Of a stretch of DNA of 64,000 nt, positions 9,149-17,942 are shown one piece after another. Numbering within the stretch: the first letter of the stretch is position 1; every line of letters begins with the position of its first letter. Source of the DNA: Gammaproteobacteria bacterium (lineage in GTDB: Bacteria > Pseudomonadota > Gammaproteobacteria > Xanthomonadales > Wenzhouxiangellaceae). The DNA is taken from contig JAJFKY010000002.1 of the NCBI GenBank assembly GCA_021772975.1, forward strand, positions 62,001 through 126,000, written 5' to 3'. The translations under genes were made by a program, and so were the position numbers. The notes beneath the pieces were generated by a model that was not told the DNA's origin, did no database searches, and worked only from the letters and a program-made list of their open reading frames with translations.

Positions 9149-11338
9149 GTGCGGGAGGCCCACAATAACGACAACAGCCGCCGCCGGGATGTGCGTTTCC
9201 TGCATCGCCGCTGGCAGGTTCTGGTATTCGCGGTAGCCGCCTCGGCACTCAGCCTGGCCAGCTACTGGTACCAGCAAAGCCAGCATCCATTATTGCTGGA
9301 AAGTCTGGATCAGCGCACCCGGGATATCGTCTTCCGGCTGCGCCAGCCGCCGCGGCCACCCGCGGAAATAGTCATCGTGACGGTGGACGAGCCGTCCATC
9401 AAAGACTATGGCCGGTGGCCCTGGCCGCGTGCACTGCAGGGCGAGTTGATCGGCAGAATCAAGCAGTATGCCGGCAGCGTGGCACTGGATATCGTGTTCG
9501 CGCAACCCTACAGCAACGCCGCCGAAGGGCAACAGCAGGATAGTGCGCTGATAGCCGCTCTACAGGCGCCCGGAGCGCCAGTGGTGGGTGGCTATTTCTT
9601 CCGCAATCATAAAAGCCGTCTGACCGACGATGCCGCGCTTGATCAATTGTTCGATAACCGTGTCAAAATCAAGCTGATGGGACCTGGCAGTGATCTGGAC
9701 GATGTTCAGTATTATGAATTCGCGGAAACCAATCAGGCCCATATCGCTGAGCACTTTGCCGGTCTGGGGGCATTTAACCGCGATACCGATGTCGATGGGC
9801 TGGTCCGGCGTGCACCGTTGATACTGCGCTATCGGGATGAAATCTTTCCCACTCTGGCGCTGCGGGCACTGGCGGTTTACGCTGGTGTCAATGAGGGGCT
9901 GGTAGCCGCACAGGAAGGTATTACCGAAGTCCGTCTGGACACTTTCGGCATTCCGGTGGATGAGCACGGCCGGCTGATCGCCAACTTCTACAGTCAGAAC
10001 GAACTCAGTGCCGGTATTCCGATGTACTCGGCTGCCGATGTACTTAGCGGGGTGGTCGGCGAACAGCAACTGGCGGACCGGCTGGTATTTGTCGGGGTGA
10101 CCGAAATTGGCGTTGCCGATCTGCTGCCTACCCCGGTCAATCCGATCTTCCCCGGTGTGGCCATGCATGCCACCATCGCCGCCAATATTCTGCAGGAGGA
10201 GTATTTATACAGTAACTGGGATACCGTGCTGATTGATATCGCACTGACCACATTGATTCCACTGATTGGGGTATTGGTGCTGGCGCGGCTCAGACAGCTA
10301 TGGCAGATGCTGGTGGCCAGCCTGCTGTTCATGGCTTCGCTGGGCGGATTGTTTTACTGGCTGGTGGCTTATAAAGGTCAACTGGTCAGTCTGTTGTATC
10401 CATCCGCGGCCATGCTGACCGCGTTTGTGAGCTTTGGCAGTTACTATGTGCTGACATCGCAGCGTACCACTAGGTTTCTGACCGGGGCGTTTGGGTCCTA
10501 CGTGTCGCCGGATGTTGTCGATCAGTTACTCAGCCAGCCGGATAGTCTGGGTTTATCCGGTGAAAAGCGCGAAGTCACCCTGCTGTTTTCCGATATTCGC
10601 GGTTTTACCGGCATCTCCGAAAAACTCGAGCCCGAGCGGCTGGTGGAAATGCTTAACCACTACTTTGATGCGATGACGCAGACCATACTGGACCGCCAGG
10701 GCACCCTGGATAAATATATCGGTGATGCCATCATGGCCATTTTTAACGCCCCGCTGACGCTGGAAAACCATCAGCTTGCCGCCGCGCGGTCAGCCCTGGA
10801 TATGGACCAGCGATTGCAGGACATGCAGCCTGAACTGCGGACCAGGTTTGGCATCGAGTTGCACATAGGCATTGGTCTGCACAGCGGTGAAGTGGTGGTT
10901 GGTAATTTGGGTTCCAGTCAGCGTTTTGATTACACTGCCATAGGCGATGCCGTTAATCTGGCCTCGCGGGTGGAATCGATTACCAAACTATACGGTGTAA
11001 CCATTATTGTCACCGATGCCATTAAACAGCAGTTAGACAGTGAATTTATCCTGCGGCCGCTGGATAAGATTCAGGTCAAAGGCAAAACCGTGCCGGTCGA
11101 TATCTATGAGTTGATGCAGCCGAATGAGCACAATGCCCGGCTGGCCGCACAGTTTGGCAAAATGTTCAGCGTTTATCTGCGCGGCGAGTTCGAACTGGCC
11201 AGACAGTCACTGCTGGAATTGCAGGTAAATTACCCGGATGACCAGCCGGTCCGGCTTTATCTGCAGCGCTGCAGCGAATTTTTGCAGCAGCCGCCCGGCC
11301 AGGACTGGGATGGCGTTTATGCGGCACAGGGAAAATAG
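9149..11338 (+). CDS. CHASE2-domain class III adenylate/guanylate cyclase
   Basis: A 729-residue membrane enzyme. After one N-terminal TM (about 20-38) a periplasmic CHASE2 sensor fills about 45-340 (IVIVTVDEPSIKDYGRWPWPR, LDIVFA). Three TMs follow at about 350-430, then a cytoplasmic class III cyclase domain about 465-650. Metal-binding Asp482 (FSDIRGFT) and Asp526 (GDAIMAIF) are present, as is purine-selecting Lys522. The second purine position reads YTAIGD, a Thr pattern typical of class IIIb adenylate cyclases, so cAMP is the likely product. The C-terminal 80 residues are helical, TPR-like. GTG start at 9149. It lies 25 bases after the giant protein gene and 4 bases before a phosphodiesterase-like gene. 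Confidence 0.9.
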   Translation: MREAHNNDNSRRRDVRFLHRRWQVLVFAVAASALSLASYWYQQSQHPLLLESLDQRTRDIVFRLRQPPRPPAEIVIVTVDEPSIKDYGRWPWPRALQGELIGRIKQYAGSVALDIVFAQPYSNAAEGQQQDSALIAALQAPGAPVVGGYFFRNHKSRLTDDAALDQLFDNRVKIKLMGPGSDLDDVQYYEFAETNQAHIAEHFAGLGAFNRDTDVDGLVRRAPLILRYRDEIFPTLALRALAVYAGVNEGLVAAQEGITEVRLDTFGIPVDEHGRLIANFYSQNELSAGIPMYSAADVLSGVVGEQQLADRLVFVGVTEIGVADLLPTPVNPIFPGVAMHATIAANILQEEYLYSNWDTVLIDIALTTLIPLIGVLVLARLRQLWQMLVASLLFMASLGGLFYWLVAYKGQLVSLLYPSAAMLTAFVSFGSYYVLTSQRTTRFLTGAFGSYVSPDVVDQLLSQPDSLGLSGEKREVTLLFSDIRGFTGISEKLEPERLVEMLNHYFDAMTQTILDRQGTLDKYIGDAIMAIFNAPLTLENHQLAAARSALDMDQRLQDMQPELRTRFGIELHIGIGLHSGEVVVGNLGSSQRFDYTAIGDAVNLASRVESITKLYGVTIIVTDAIKQQLDSEFILRPLDKIQVKGKTVPVDIYELMQPNEHNARLAAQFGKMFSVYLRGEFELARQSLLELQVNYPDDQPVRLYLQRCSEFLQQPPGQDWDGVYAAQGK

Positions 11339-11342
11339 TGCC

Positions 11343-12425
11343 ATGCAGCAGCTAAGCAATCATGCGGTAAAAACCGTCTGGCCGGCCGACTCGGTGGAGC
11401 GGCAGATTCCAGGTATCAGCGAAGCTGAGGACTATTTGCGCCGGCATCGGCCGGAGCTCCTGCAGACCACCAGGGAACTCAACCGGGAACTGGTCACACA
11501 GTTCGGTGCGGCGATTCCGGATCAGCCGGATATGGCCTGTCAGGTCAGCGCGGTATGTCTGGCACGGGTATCGCTGCGGCACGGTTCGGGTACTGAGTCT
11601 GGCTATGCCTATCACAATGAAACGCATTCGCTGGAAGTGCTGCAGCAGCTGTGTCGGATAGCACGTCAACAGCCTGCCGGACAATCGCAGCCGCTGGATG
11701 CTTTGGCCTGTTTCTGCCTGGCGGTGTTCGCCGCCGCGCATGATATGCGGCAAACGGAAACCGGTCATGGCGCCGATGCGGTGGGCTGCAATGAGCGCGC
11801 CAGCGCGGATGAAACCGACCGTATTCTGGTCGCGCTTGGCTTGGATCAGGACACTCATCAGGCCATTTTTCAACTGCTCCGCTGGATGATTCATGGCAGT
11901 ACCTTTTTCAGCAAGCCAATGGACTTTGCCGGCTTTTCAGTGCCGCTCGGTGCACTGGCGCCGGTGCTCGCCGGGCAGGTGCTGGAACAGGGCCGGACAG
12001 TCGCTGAGTTAAGCGCCGCGCAGGCGGCCGAACTGATCCTGCTGGCTACTGATATTGATACCGCCAATGTGGCTACCCCGATCAATCAATATGCGCGGCA
12101 ATCGGCGCGTATCTGCCGTGAATTGCATCAGCACAGAGATCTGAGTGGCGCGGACCCATCAGTCAACCGCTCGGTGCTGGCGTTTCTGACTGCCGGCCAG
12201 GAGCATTATTTTTTTAATCAGCAGAGTTTTTACAGTCAGTTGGCACGGCAGGCACTCAATCAGCATAAGCGGGTAACCGGCCAACTATTACAGCAGTTGA
12301 TTGCCTGGATGCGGGCACATTACGCTGCTCAGCCGCCGTCCGGGGAGGTGCTGCTGCAGGCTTTTCTGGCACAGGCCGACCGACTCAGCGAGCAGCCGGC
12401 TCATCAGCGGCGAAGTGCACCATGA
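11343..12425 (+). CDS. class I cyclic-nucleotide phosphodiesterase-like (HD superfamily) protein
   Basis: A 360-residue cytoplasmic protein. It carries the class I PDE signature YHNETH (residues 90-95; canonical YHNxxH), an AAAHD motif (His133-Asp134) and a later ATDID (Asp237), which together match the four metal ligands of PDEase I enzymes. The segment after HD (MRQTETGHGADAVGCNE) is longer than the usual HPGxxN. The gene starts 4 bases after the cyclase stop and its TGA overlaps the ATG of the cytochrome gene (ATGA), so it is translationally coupled to both. Hydrolysis of the cyclic nucleotide made by its neighbour is the obvious inference. Could instead act on another phosphoester. Confidence 0.72.
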   Translation: MQQLSNHAVKTVWPADSVERQIPGISEAEDYLRRHRPELLQTTRELNRELVTQFGAAIPDQPDMACQVSAVCLARVSLRHGSGTESGYAYHNETHSLEVLQQLCRIARQQPAGQSQPLDALACFCLAVFAAAHDMRQTETGHGADAVGCNERASADETDRILVALGLDQDTHQAIFQLLRWMIHGSTFFSKPMDFAGFSVPLGALAPVLAGQVLEQGRTVAELSAAQAAELILLATDIDTANVATPINQYARQSARICRELHQHRDLSGADPSVNRSVLAFLTAGQEHYFFNQQSFYSQLARQALNQHKRVTGQLLQQLIAWMRAHYAAQPPSGEVLLQAFLAQADRLSEQPAHQRRSAP

Positions 12426-13786
12426 CATTGAATTTACTCAAACCATACCAGTTGCTGGGTATGCTGTTGTGCAGCATGCCTGGCTGGACACAGCCGGATA
12501 GTTCAGTTGTCGGCAGTCCTGGCTCCCATCACCAGCAGGACATGACGCAGCACCTGGGGGCCGCTTCCTGCGCGTCCAGCGTCTGTCACGGTTCCGTGCA
12601 GCCTTTTCCGGACAGCCGCATCCAGCAGAATGAATTTATTACCTGGCAAACCGACCGGCACGGCAATATGCACGCCAAAGCGTATGCAAAATTACTCACG
12701 CCGGAGGCGGTTGCTATTGCCCGAAAATTAAAACTGGGCAAGCCGGAACAGGCCCGGGAATGCTTAATCTGTCACGCTGATTACGTCCCGGTGCAGCAGC
12801 GTGGCGAAGAATTCCAACTCACTGACGGGGTTAGCTGCGAGGCCTGCCACGGCGGTGCGCAGCATTATATTGATTCGCATACCAACCGCAATATGTCTTT
12901 AAGTGACAAGCAGCAAGAGGGACTGTATCCCACCTGGGAACCGCGCGCGCGCGCCAAACTGTGTCTGGGCTGTCATATGGGTAATGTACAGCGCCACATC
13001 GATCATCGCATCATGGGCGCCGGTCATCCGCGCCTGCAGTTTGAACTGGATACGTTCACCTATTTGCAGCCGCATCATGTGGTTGATGAGGACTATCGCG
13101 AGCGCAAAGGCGAGCAGGACAATGCCCGCGACTGGGCCGCCGGTCAGGCGCTGGCGGCGGATAACTTGCTCGAGCTACTGCAAGACCCTGAACATGGCTG
13201 GCGAGGAATATTTCTTGAACCGTTGTTGCTGGACTGCCATAGCTGCCATAAACGTCTGGATGGTTCACGCTGGCAGCGCCGTTCAGGTACTGGCCTGGGT
13301 CCCGGAGAAATGCGTTTGAATGACGCCAATCTGGTGATGGTGCGTTTAATTCTATCGGCCATTGATCCATCACTCGCGGACCAGTTAAAACAACAAACCC
13401 TCGCCTTGCATCAGGCCACGACCATCAGTCGTGAGCGGGTGCATGCCGCGGCTGAACAATTGCAGCAAACGCTGGCTGCAGCCACCACCGAATTGATCAA
13501 TCATCAATTTGCCCCCGCTGATCTGGACAAAGTATTTACGCAGTTACAACAACAGGCCGAAAACGGAGAACTGAGTGATTATGCCGCCGCCGAGCAATCG
13601 GCTATGGCGGTAGTGAACCTGGTGACGGCGCTTGAACAAACCGGCATTATTGAAGCACAACTGATGGACTCGGAAATCGATGGGTTGTTTGCCACGGTTG
13701 CGGATGAATATGAGTACCGCGGCGAGCGGCTGGCCGGTGCGCTGCAAAAGCTGAGGGCGGCAATTGGTTTAAGTCGGTCAAAATAA
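12422..13786 (+). CDS. multihaem cytochrome c, c554 family-like
   Basis: A 454-residue periplasmic protein with a weak signal peptide (about 1-25). Four CxxCH haem sites are visible: CLICH (114), CEACH (139), CLGCH (181) and CHSCH (about 276); a fifth, CASSVCH at 50-56, has four residues between the cysteines. GAGHPRLQFE after the fourth site is the c554-type axial-ligand phrase. The C-terminal 150 residues are helical without haem motifs. The family carries electrons in the periplasm, often to terminal reductases or from hydroxylamine oxidation, but no partner oxidoreductase is seen here. Its start overlaps the stop of the phosphodiesterase-like gene, so it is the last gene of the operon. 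Confidence 0.82.
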   Translation: MTLNLLKPYQLLGMLLCSMPGWTQPDSSVVGSPGSHHQQDMTQHLGAASCASSVCHGSVQPFPDSRIQQNEFITWQTDRHGNMHAKAYAKLLTPEAVAIARKLKLGKPEQARECLICHADYVPVQQRGEEFQLTDGVSCEACHGGAQHYIDSHTNRNMSLSDKQQEGLYPTWEPRARAKLCLGCHMGNVQRHIDHRIMGAGHPRLQFELDTFTYLQPHHVVDEDYRERKGEQDNARDWAAGQALAADNLLELLQDPEHGWRGIFLEPLLLDCHSCHKRLDGSRWQRRSGTGLGPGEMRLNDANLVMVRLILSAIDPSLADQLKQQTLALHQATTISRERVHAAAEQLQQTLAAATTELINHQFAPADLDKVFTQLQQQAENGELSDYAAAEQSAMAVVNLVTALEQTGIIEAQLMDSEIDGLFATVADEYEYRGERLAGALQKLRAAIGLSRSK

Positions 13787-13948
13787 TCAGATCAGCCGTC
13801 AGCATAAAAGCAGGGCTAGAAGTTATACCGTGAGTTGCAGGCTTAGTGTGTAAATGTCTCAGCAGAAAACTGTCCATTAATCATTGCGCTTCGGTCAAAT
13901 AGCTAATTAATTTTGACTATTGATTGATAGATTCAAGCATAATCATTA

Positions 13949-14941
13949 CTAATCAATAGTTTTGATAAGAACTTTACTTTCGTTCACAAGGTCATCATCT
14001 TGGATAAGTCTTTTTAATTGCCTGGCAAAGTTAATAGACTCACGAACCTCTAATCTTTCTCTAAATTCCCTGTCCTCTCCACGGCCCCAATATTCGTCTA
14101 CCTGCTTAATTACTTTTCTTGATGTTAAGAATGTAGTTGGTATGTCAATGGCTTTGAGTTGTTGTTTTGCGCTTTTTCTAGGCAAAGCATAGACGCTGAT
14201 ATCGCGTCCGTTTCTAAGTCTCATTGATATGTTTTTTGCCTTCAATTTCGCCTCGCAGTACTCATTGGCCTCGCTTCTGGACATGAACTTACTGGGAATT
14301 AAAATTGTCAATGAAAAGTCATCGTCCAAAACCCATTCTGGAAAGCCATCATGGAGATCAATAGCCTGGTTTTGATCTTGAGAAATAATGGCTGGTTGAA
14401 TAAAGTTTGAATAATAACCGTTTGCTAAGCCTGATCCTGGTAAATCAGAATGGAAAATTAAATTACCAAGTTTTTTTAAATCATGCTTTATTCTGCTGCA
14501 GGCCTCTCCGGTAGCGGCTGTGTAATTATTGTCTCTGCGTTGCTCATAGGTTAGTGGATTTATTCCAGTGAAATAGGACGGTAGTTGTACTTCTATAGAT
14601 TGAGGTACAAGCATAAATGTTTTTGATAATCCATACCTGGCCATCGTTGCGCCAAGTTCAAAAATAACGTTGTCGCGAGGAATATTTATTCGTTCATCTG
14701 ATTCTGGGCTGCTTAATCTAACGTCATCATTTCCTAAAACAATTATAGCTGCGTCAAAATAGAGCAGTTTTTTGAGAAAGGTATCAAGTGGAGACAGGTT
14801 TGTTTGATCAAAGAAACCTTCTCTCCAAAGAGTTGTTTCATAATCCCTGCTTAAATTGCTCCGTATGCCTTCAGCATATTTGTAATTTTCAGAAGAAGAT
14901 AAAATAAGAATGTCAGGTTTGTCTGCAGCGTTATTGCTCAT
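13949..14941 (-). CDS. TIR-STING protein, CBASS Cap12-type NADase effector
   Basis: A 330-residue protein (numbering from a possible upstream ATG at 14947). Residues about 11-155 are a CBASS/Pycsar-type TIR domain: PDILILSSSE at strand A, then IPRDNVIFELG with putative catalytic Glu97, ARYGLSKTFML and LPSYFTGI. Residues about 165-330 match the bacterial STING domain: GLANGYYSNFIQP at 173-185 (compare GLAWSYYIGYL in animal STING), an Arg-containing strand at 243-248 and the DIPTT ligand-pocket motif at 268-272. In known TIR-STINGs, cyclic di-GMP binding drives filament assembly and NAD+ destruction. ATG 14941 is preferred, as AGGG lies 8 bases upstream. The gene is AT-rich, opposite to its neighbours and has no CD-NTase beside it. 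Confidence 0.82.
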   Translation of the reverse strand: MSNNAADKPDILILSSSENYKYAEGIRSNLSRDYETTLWREGFFDQTNLSPLDTFLKKLLYFDAAIIVLGNDDVRLSSPESDERINIPRDNVIFELGATMARYGLSKTFMLVPQSIEVQLPSYFTGINPLTYEQRRDNNYTAATGEACSRIKHDLKKLGNLIFHSDLPGSGLANGYYSNFIQPAIISQDQNQAIDLHDGFPEWVLDDDFSLTILIPSKFMSRSEANEYCEAKLKAKNISMRLRNGRDISVYALPRKSAKQQLKAIDIPTTFLTSRKVIKQVDEYWGRGEDREFRERLEVRESINFARQLKRLIQDDDLVNESKVLIKTID

Positions 14942-15005
14942 GGTCATATCCCTTTATACAACTACTTTAACATAACCTTATTATTTTCCGGTAAGGTTGC
15001 GCTGA

Positions 15006-15011
15006 ATTATA
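15006..15011 (-). promoter_or_regulatory. possible -10 for the TIR-STING gene
   Basis: Read on the minus strand, 15011-15006 is TATAAT, about 65 bases before the TIR-STING start codon, in an AT-rich spacer. No good -35 is seen at 16-18 bases, so this is a tentative assignment. Confidence 0.25.
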
Positions 15012-15040
15012 AAACAGCTAAAGTTTTGTTGCTAGTGGTT

Positions 15041-15072
15041 TTTAGTGGGTAACTGTATACTTCTCGTATAAT
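15041..15072 (+). promoter_or_regulatory. candidate promoter for the DUF2339 gene
   Basis: A consensus TATAAT at 15067-15072 lies 68 bases before the DUF2339 start codon. The best -35 (TTAGTG near 15042) is weak and spaced about 19 bases away. The -10 is the stronger evidence. Confidence 0.4.
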
Positions 15073-15139
15073 ACAATAACGCAGAGCAGTCTCTGTGTGT
15101 GAGGTTGCTCAGTGCTAACAATAGCAATGGGAGTGGTGC

Positions 15140-17896
15140 ATGGAAGGTTTTTTAGTCCTGATTGGCCTGACACTGCTGGCAGTGCCGGTAGCTATAGTCT
15201 ATTTATTGGTCAAAGTGGCCAGGCAACAGCGCTTTATTGAGCTACTGCACAACAAGGTTGGCGAGCTGATAGACCGTCAGCAGGCATCGCAAGCCAGCAA
15301 TGAATCGCAACAAAGTCAACCGGTCGGTTTTCAACCGGATCAGACCCAGGAACCGCCAGTTGCAACCCCGGCTACCGCCAGCAAAAACCTATCGTCAGCA
15401 CAGCCCGTAACGACACCGCCAACTAAAGAAACACCCGAGCCGGACAGCCCCATACCCGTCGTGCGGCAGAGTGCAGCCAATATCAAGCGCCAGACGGTTC
15501 CTGCTGAAACATCTGTATCCAGGCAACCAGATCTCGGCGATAAAATCGGTCAATATATTAAGAACTACTTCACCGAAGGCAATCTGATCGTCCGGGTGGG
15601 CGTGATCGTATTGTTCTTCGGCGTGGCGTTTTTGTTGAAATACGCGGCCGAACACAATGCCTTTCCTATTGAGCTGCGTCTGACTGGCGTTGCGGTGGGC
15701 GGGATCGTGTTGCTGATGGTCGGTTGGCGCTTGCGCTTCAAGCGCAGAGTTTACGCCTTGATTATGCAGGGCGCTGGCATCGGTGTGCTGTATTTGACCA
15801 TGTATTCGGCGCTGCGGTTGTATCAGCTATTACCGGCGGCAACCGTTATCGCGATGATGCTGTTAATGGTGTCGCTGGCCGCTATTCTGGCGATATTACA
15901 AAACGCCCGTTCGTTGGCCGTGCTGGCGGCAGTCGGTGGTTTTCTGGCGCCGATCCTGACCTCTACCGGACAGGGCGATCATATCACTCTGTTCAGTTAT
16001 TACCTGATACTGAATATTGGAATTCTGGTCATTGCCTGGTTTAAATCCTGGCGCATGCTGAACCTGATCGGTTTCGCATTTACGTTTGCGATTGGTGCGA
16101 TCTGGGGTGTGTACCGTTATCGGCCCGAACAATTTGTCAGCACCGAAATATTCCTGGTGATGTTTTTCCTGTTTTATGTCGCCATTGCCTTGCTGTATGC
16201 ACGCCGGCAACCGCCGAAATTACGCGGCCTGGTTGATGCATCACTGGTATTCGGTACGCCATTAATTGCCTTCAGCCTGCAGGCAGGTCTGGTGCATCGC
16301 TATGAATATGGTTTGGCCTGGTCAGCGTTCGCGGCGGGTGCGTTTTATCTGCTGTTGGCTTTGCAATGCTGGCGTTTTGGCGGTCAGAATTACCGTCTGT
16401 TAAGCGAGACCATGTTGGTGTTGGGCGTGATCTTCGCTTCATTGACGATTCCATTTGCACTGGACGGCAATGGTATTGCCGCCGCCTGGGCGCTGGAAGG
16501 TGCAGGCATACTCTGGGTCAGTGTCAGACAGCGGCATCAACTGGGCGTAGCATTCGGGATATTGCTGCAATTGGGTGGTGGTATGGCCTTGCTGGCTGAG
16601 CATACTCTCAAAGGGTATACCCAACCGGTGTTCAACAGTGTGTTTGCGGGCGCGGTATTGGTCGCGCTGGCCGGATTATTCAGCAGTTATTACCTGTTGC
16701 GTAAATACCGTGCAACCCGCTCGTGGGAATATCAGGCCAACCTGCCGTTATTGCTGTGGGGGTTGTGCTGGTGGTTTGGTAACGGGATTACTGAAATCAT
16801 CGAATACCAGGCGCTGTTGCCGTGGTTGAACGCATTACACGCAACGCTGGCATTTGTTGCGCTATCGGTGGCCATATTGGGTCTGTTGGAAAAAAAGCTG
16901 GACTGGCATGCCTTGCGCTACGCAACAGCAGGATTGACGTTGGCGATGGGCTGGTTATTCTTCCAGGCGCTCGATATTCAAGCGCACCCCTTTGGCAAGG
17001 GCGGCGTACTGGCCTGGCCGTTCGCTTTTGTGGTGTTATACATTCTGCTATGGCAACGCGACAGGTCATCAGAAATCGGTGCTAATTTGTCTGGGTTGCT
17101 GCCCTGGCTGCATATCGCTGGCGCCACGCTGCTGGTCGCGGTATTGACCGCTGAGTTGCAATGGCTGGTTGGTGATAAATGGAATCTGGGGAGCGGATGG
17201 TATGCCGTCAGCCTGGCATTGATCGCGTTGCTGGCCTGCGCGGCCGTGTTGCGATTCAGCATCTGGCCAATAGCGCAACATCCGCGGGCTTATCAGTATG
17301 GGCTGATGGGTTTGTGGTTGATTTATTTGCTGGGTTGGATGTTGGCGGTCAATGCTTTTGTCACCGGCGAGGCGCTGCCGTTGCCTTATCTGCCGATCTT
17401 AAATCCAGTGGATATAGTGCAGGCCATGGTCCTGCTGACATTGTTTGCCTGGTGGCGGCAGCCCGCTTTGCAGGCATCGTTTGCTCAGTGGCAACCCCGG
17501 TTCTTATTGGTATTTGCCAGTCTGACCTTTATCTGGTTGAACGCCGTGTTGCTGCGCACGCTATATCACTGGGCCAATGTACCGCTGAATATTGACGGCA
17601 TAATGGATTCAGCACTGGCGCAGGCCTGTCTGTCGATATTCTGGACGCTGCTCGGTTTGAGCGTGATGATCATGGCTTCCCGTCGGTATTGGCGCAATGT
17701 CTGGATCGCCGCTGCCATATTACTGGGTGTGGTGGTGCTTAAACTGTTCAGCGTGGATCTGTCGGACCGCAACACGCTGGAGTCGATCATTTCATTTATC
17801 GTGGTCGGTGCGTTGCTATTGGTGATTGGATATTATTCACCGATACCACCTGGCGAGGATCAGGCAGACGAGACGCGGCGGAACCCATCGGCATAG
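15140..17896 (+). CDS. DUF2339 polytopic membrane protein
   Basis: A 918-residue integral membrane protein. One N-terminal TM (about 3-25) is followed by a Gln/Pro/Thr-rich linker to about 130, then GDKIGQYIKNYFTEGNLIVR and a chain of about 25 hydrophobic helices to the end. The phrases VRVGVIVLFFGVAFLLKY and LGVVVLKLFSVDLS are DUF2339 landmarks. Members are thought to be cell-envelope proteins; the biochemical role is unknown. DUF2339 is normally followed directly by a DUF3999 gene. Here DUF3999 lies 6.4 kb away, behind a decayed copy of this gene's own 3' end (about 24097-24286). The protein itself appears complete. Confidence 0.88.
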   Translation: MEGFLVLIGLTLLAVPVAIVYLLVKVARQQRFIELLHNKVGELIDRQQASQASNESQQSQPVGFQPDQTQEPPVATPATASKNLSSAQPVTTPPTKETPEPDSPIPVVRQSAANIKRQTVPAETSVSRQPDLGDKIGQYIKNYFTEGNLIVRVGVIVLFFGVAFLLKYAAEHNAFPIELRLTGVAVGGIVLLMVGWRLRFKRRVYALIMQGAGIGVLYLTMYSALRLYQLLPAATVIAMMLLMVSLAAILAILQNARSLAVLAAVGGFLAPILTSTGQGDHITLFSYYLILNIGILVIAWFKSWRMLNLIGFAFTFAIGAIWGVYRYRPEQFVSTEIFLVMFFLFYVAIALLYARRQPPKLRGLVDASLVFGTPLIAFSLQAGLVHRYEYGLAWSAFAAGAFYLLLALQCWRFGGQNYRLLSETMLVLGVIFASLTIPFALDGNGIAAAWALEGAGILWVSVRQRHQLGVAFGILLQLGGGMALLAEHTLKGYTQPVFNSVFAGAVLVALAGLFSSYYLLRKYRATRSWEYQANLPLLLWGLCWWFGNGITEIIEYQALLPWLNALHATLAFVALSVAILGLLEKKLDWHALRYATAGLTLAMGWLFFQALDIQAHPFGKGGVLAWPFAFVVLYILLWQRDRSSEIGANLSGLLPWLHIAGATLLVAVLTAELQWLVGDKWNLGSGWYAVSLALIALLACAAVLRFSIWPIAQHPRAYQYGLMGLWLIYLLGWMLAVNAFVTGEALPLPYLPILNPVDIVQAMVLLTLFAWWRQPALQASFAQWQPRFLLVFASLTFIWLNAVLLRTLYHWANVPLNIDGIMDSALAQACLSIFWTLLGLSVMIMASRRYWRNVWIAAAILLGVVVLKLFSVDLSDRNTLESIISFIVVGALLLVIGYYSPIPPGEDQADETRRNPSA

Positions 17897-17908
17897 CCTG
17901 GTGAATAG

Positions 17909-17931
17909 CCGGGCTCGTTGTCCAGAGCCGG
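17909..17931. terminator. weak hairpin between convergent genes
   Basis: CCGGGCTC at 17909-17916 pairs with GAGCCGG at 17925-17931 (seven pairs, one bulged G, 8-base loop). It lies in the 46-base gap between the convergent DUF2339 and winged-helix/TPR genes. There is no T tract, so a terminator role is only suggested by position. Confidence 0.28.
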
Positions 17932-17942
17932 TGAATCATTGA

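Noticed and set aside
13916-13960. AT-rich inverted repeat (ACTATTGATT/AATCAATAGT) as terminator of the TIR-STING gene
   Set aside because: The arms are 10 bp but the loop is 25 bases and one arm is inside the coding end, so it is too weak to call a terminator.
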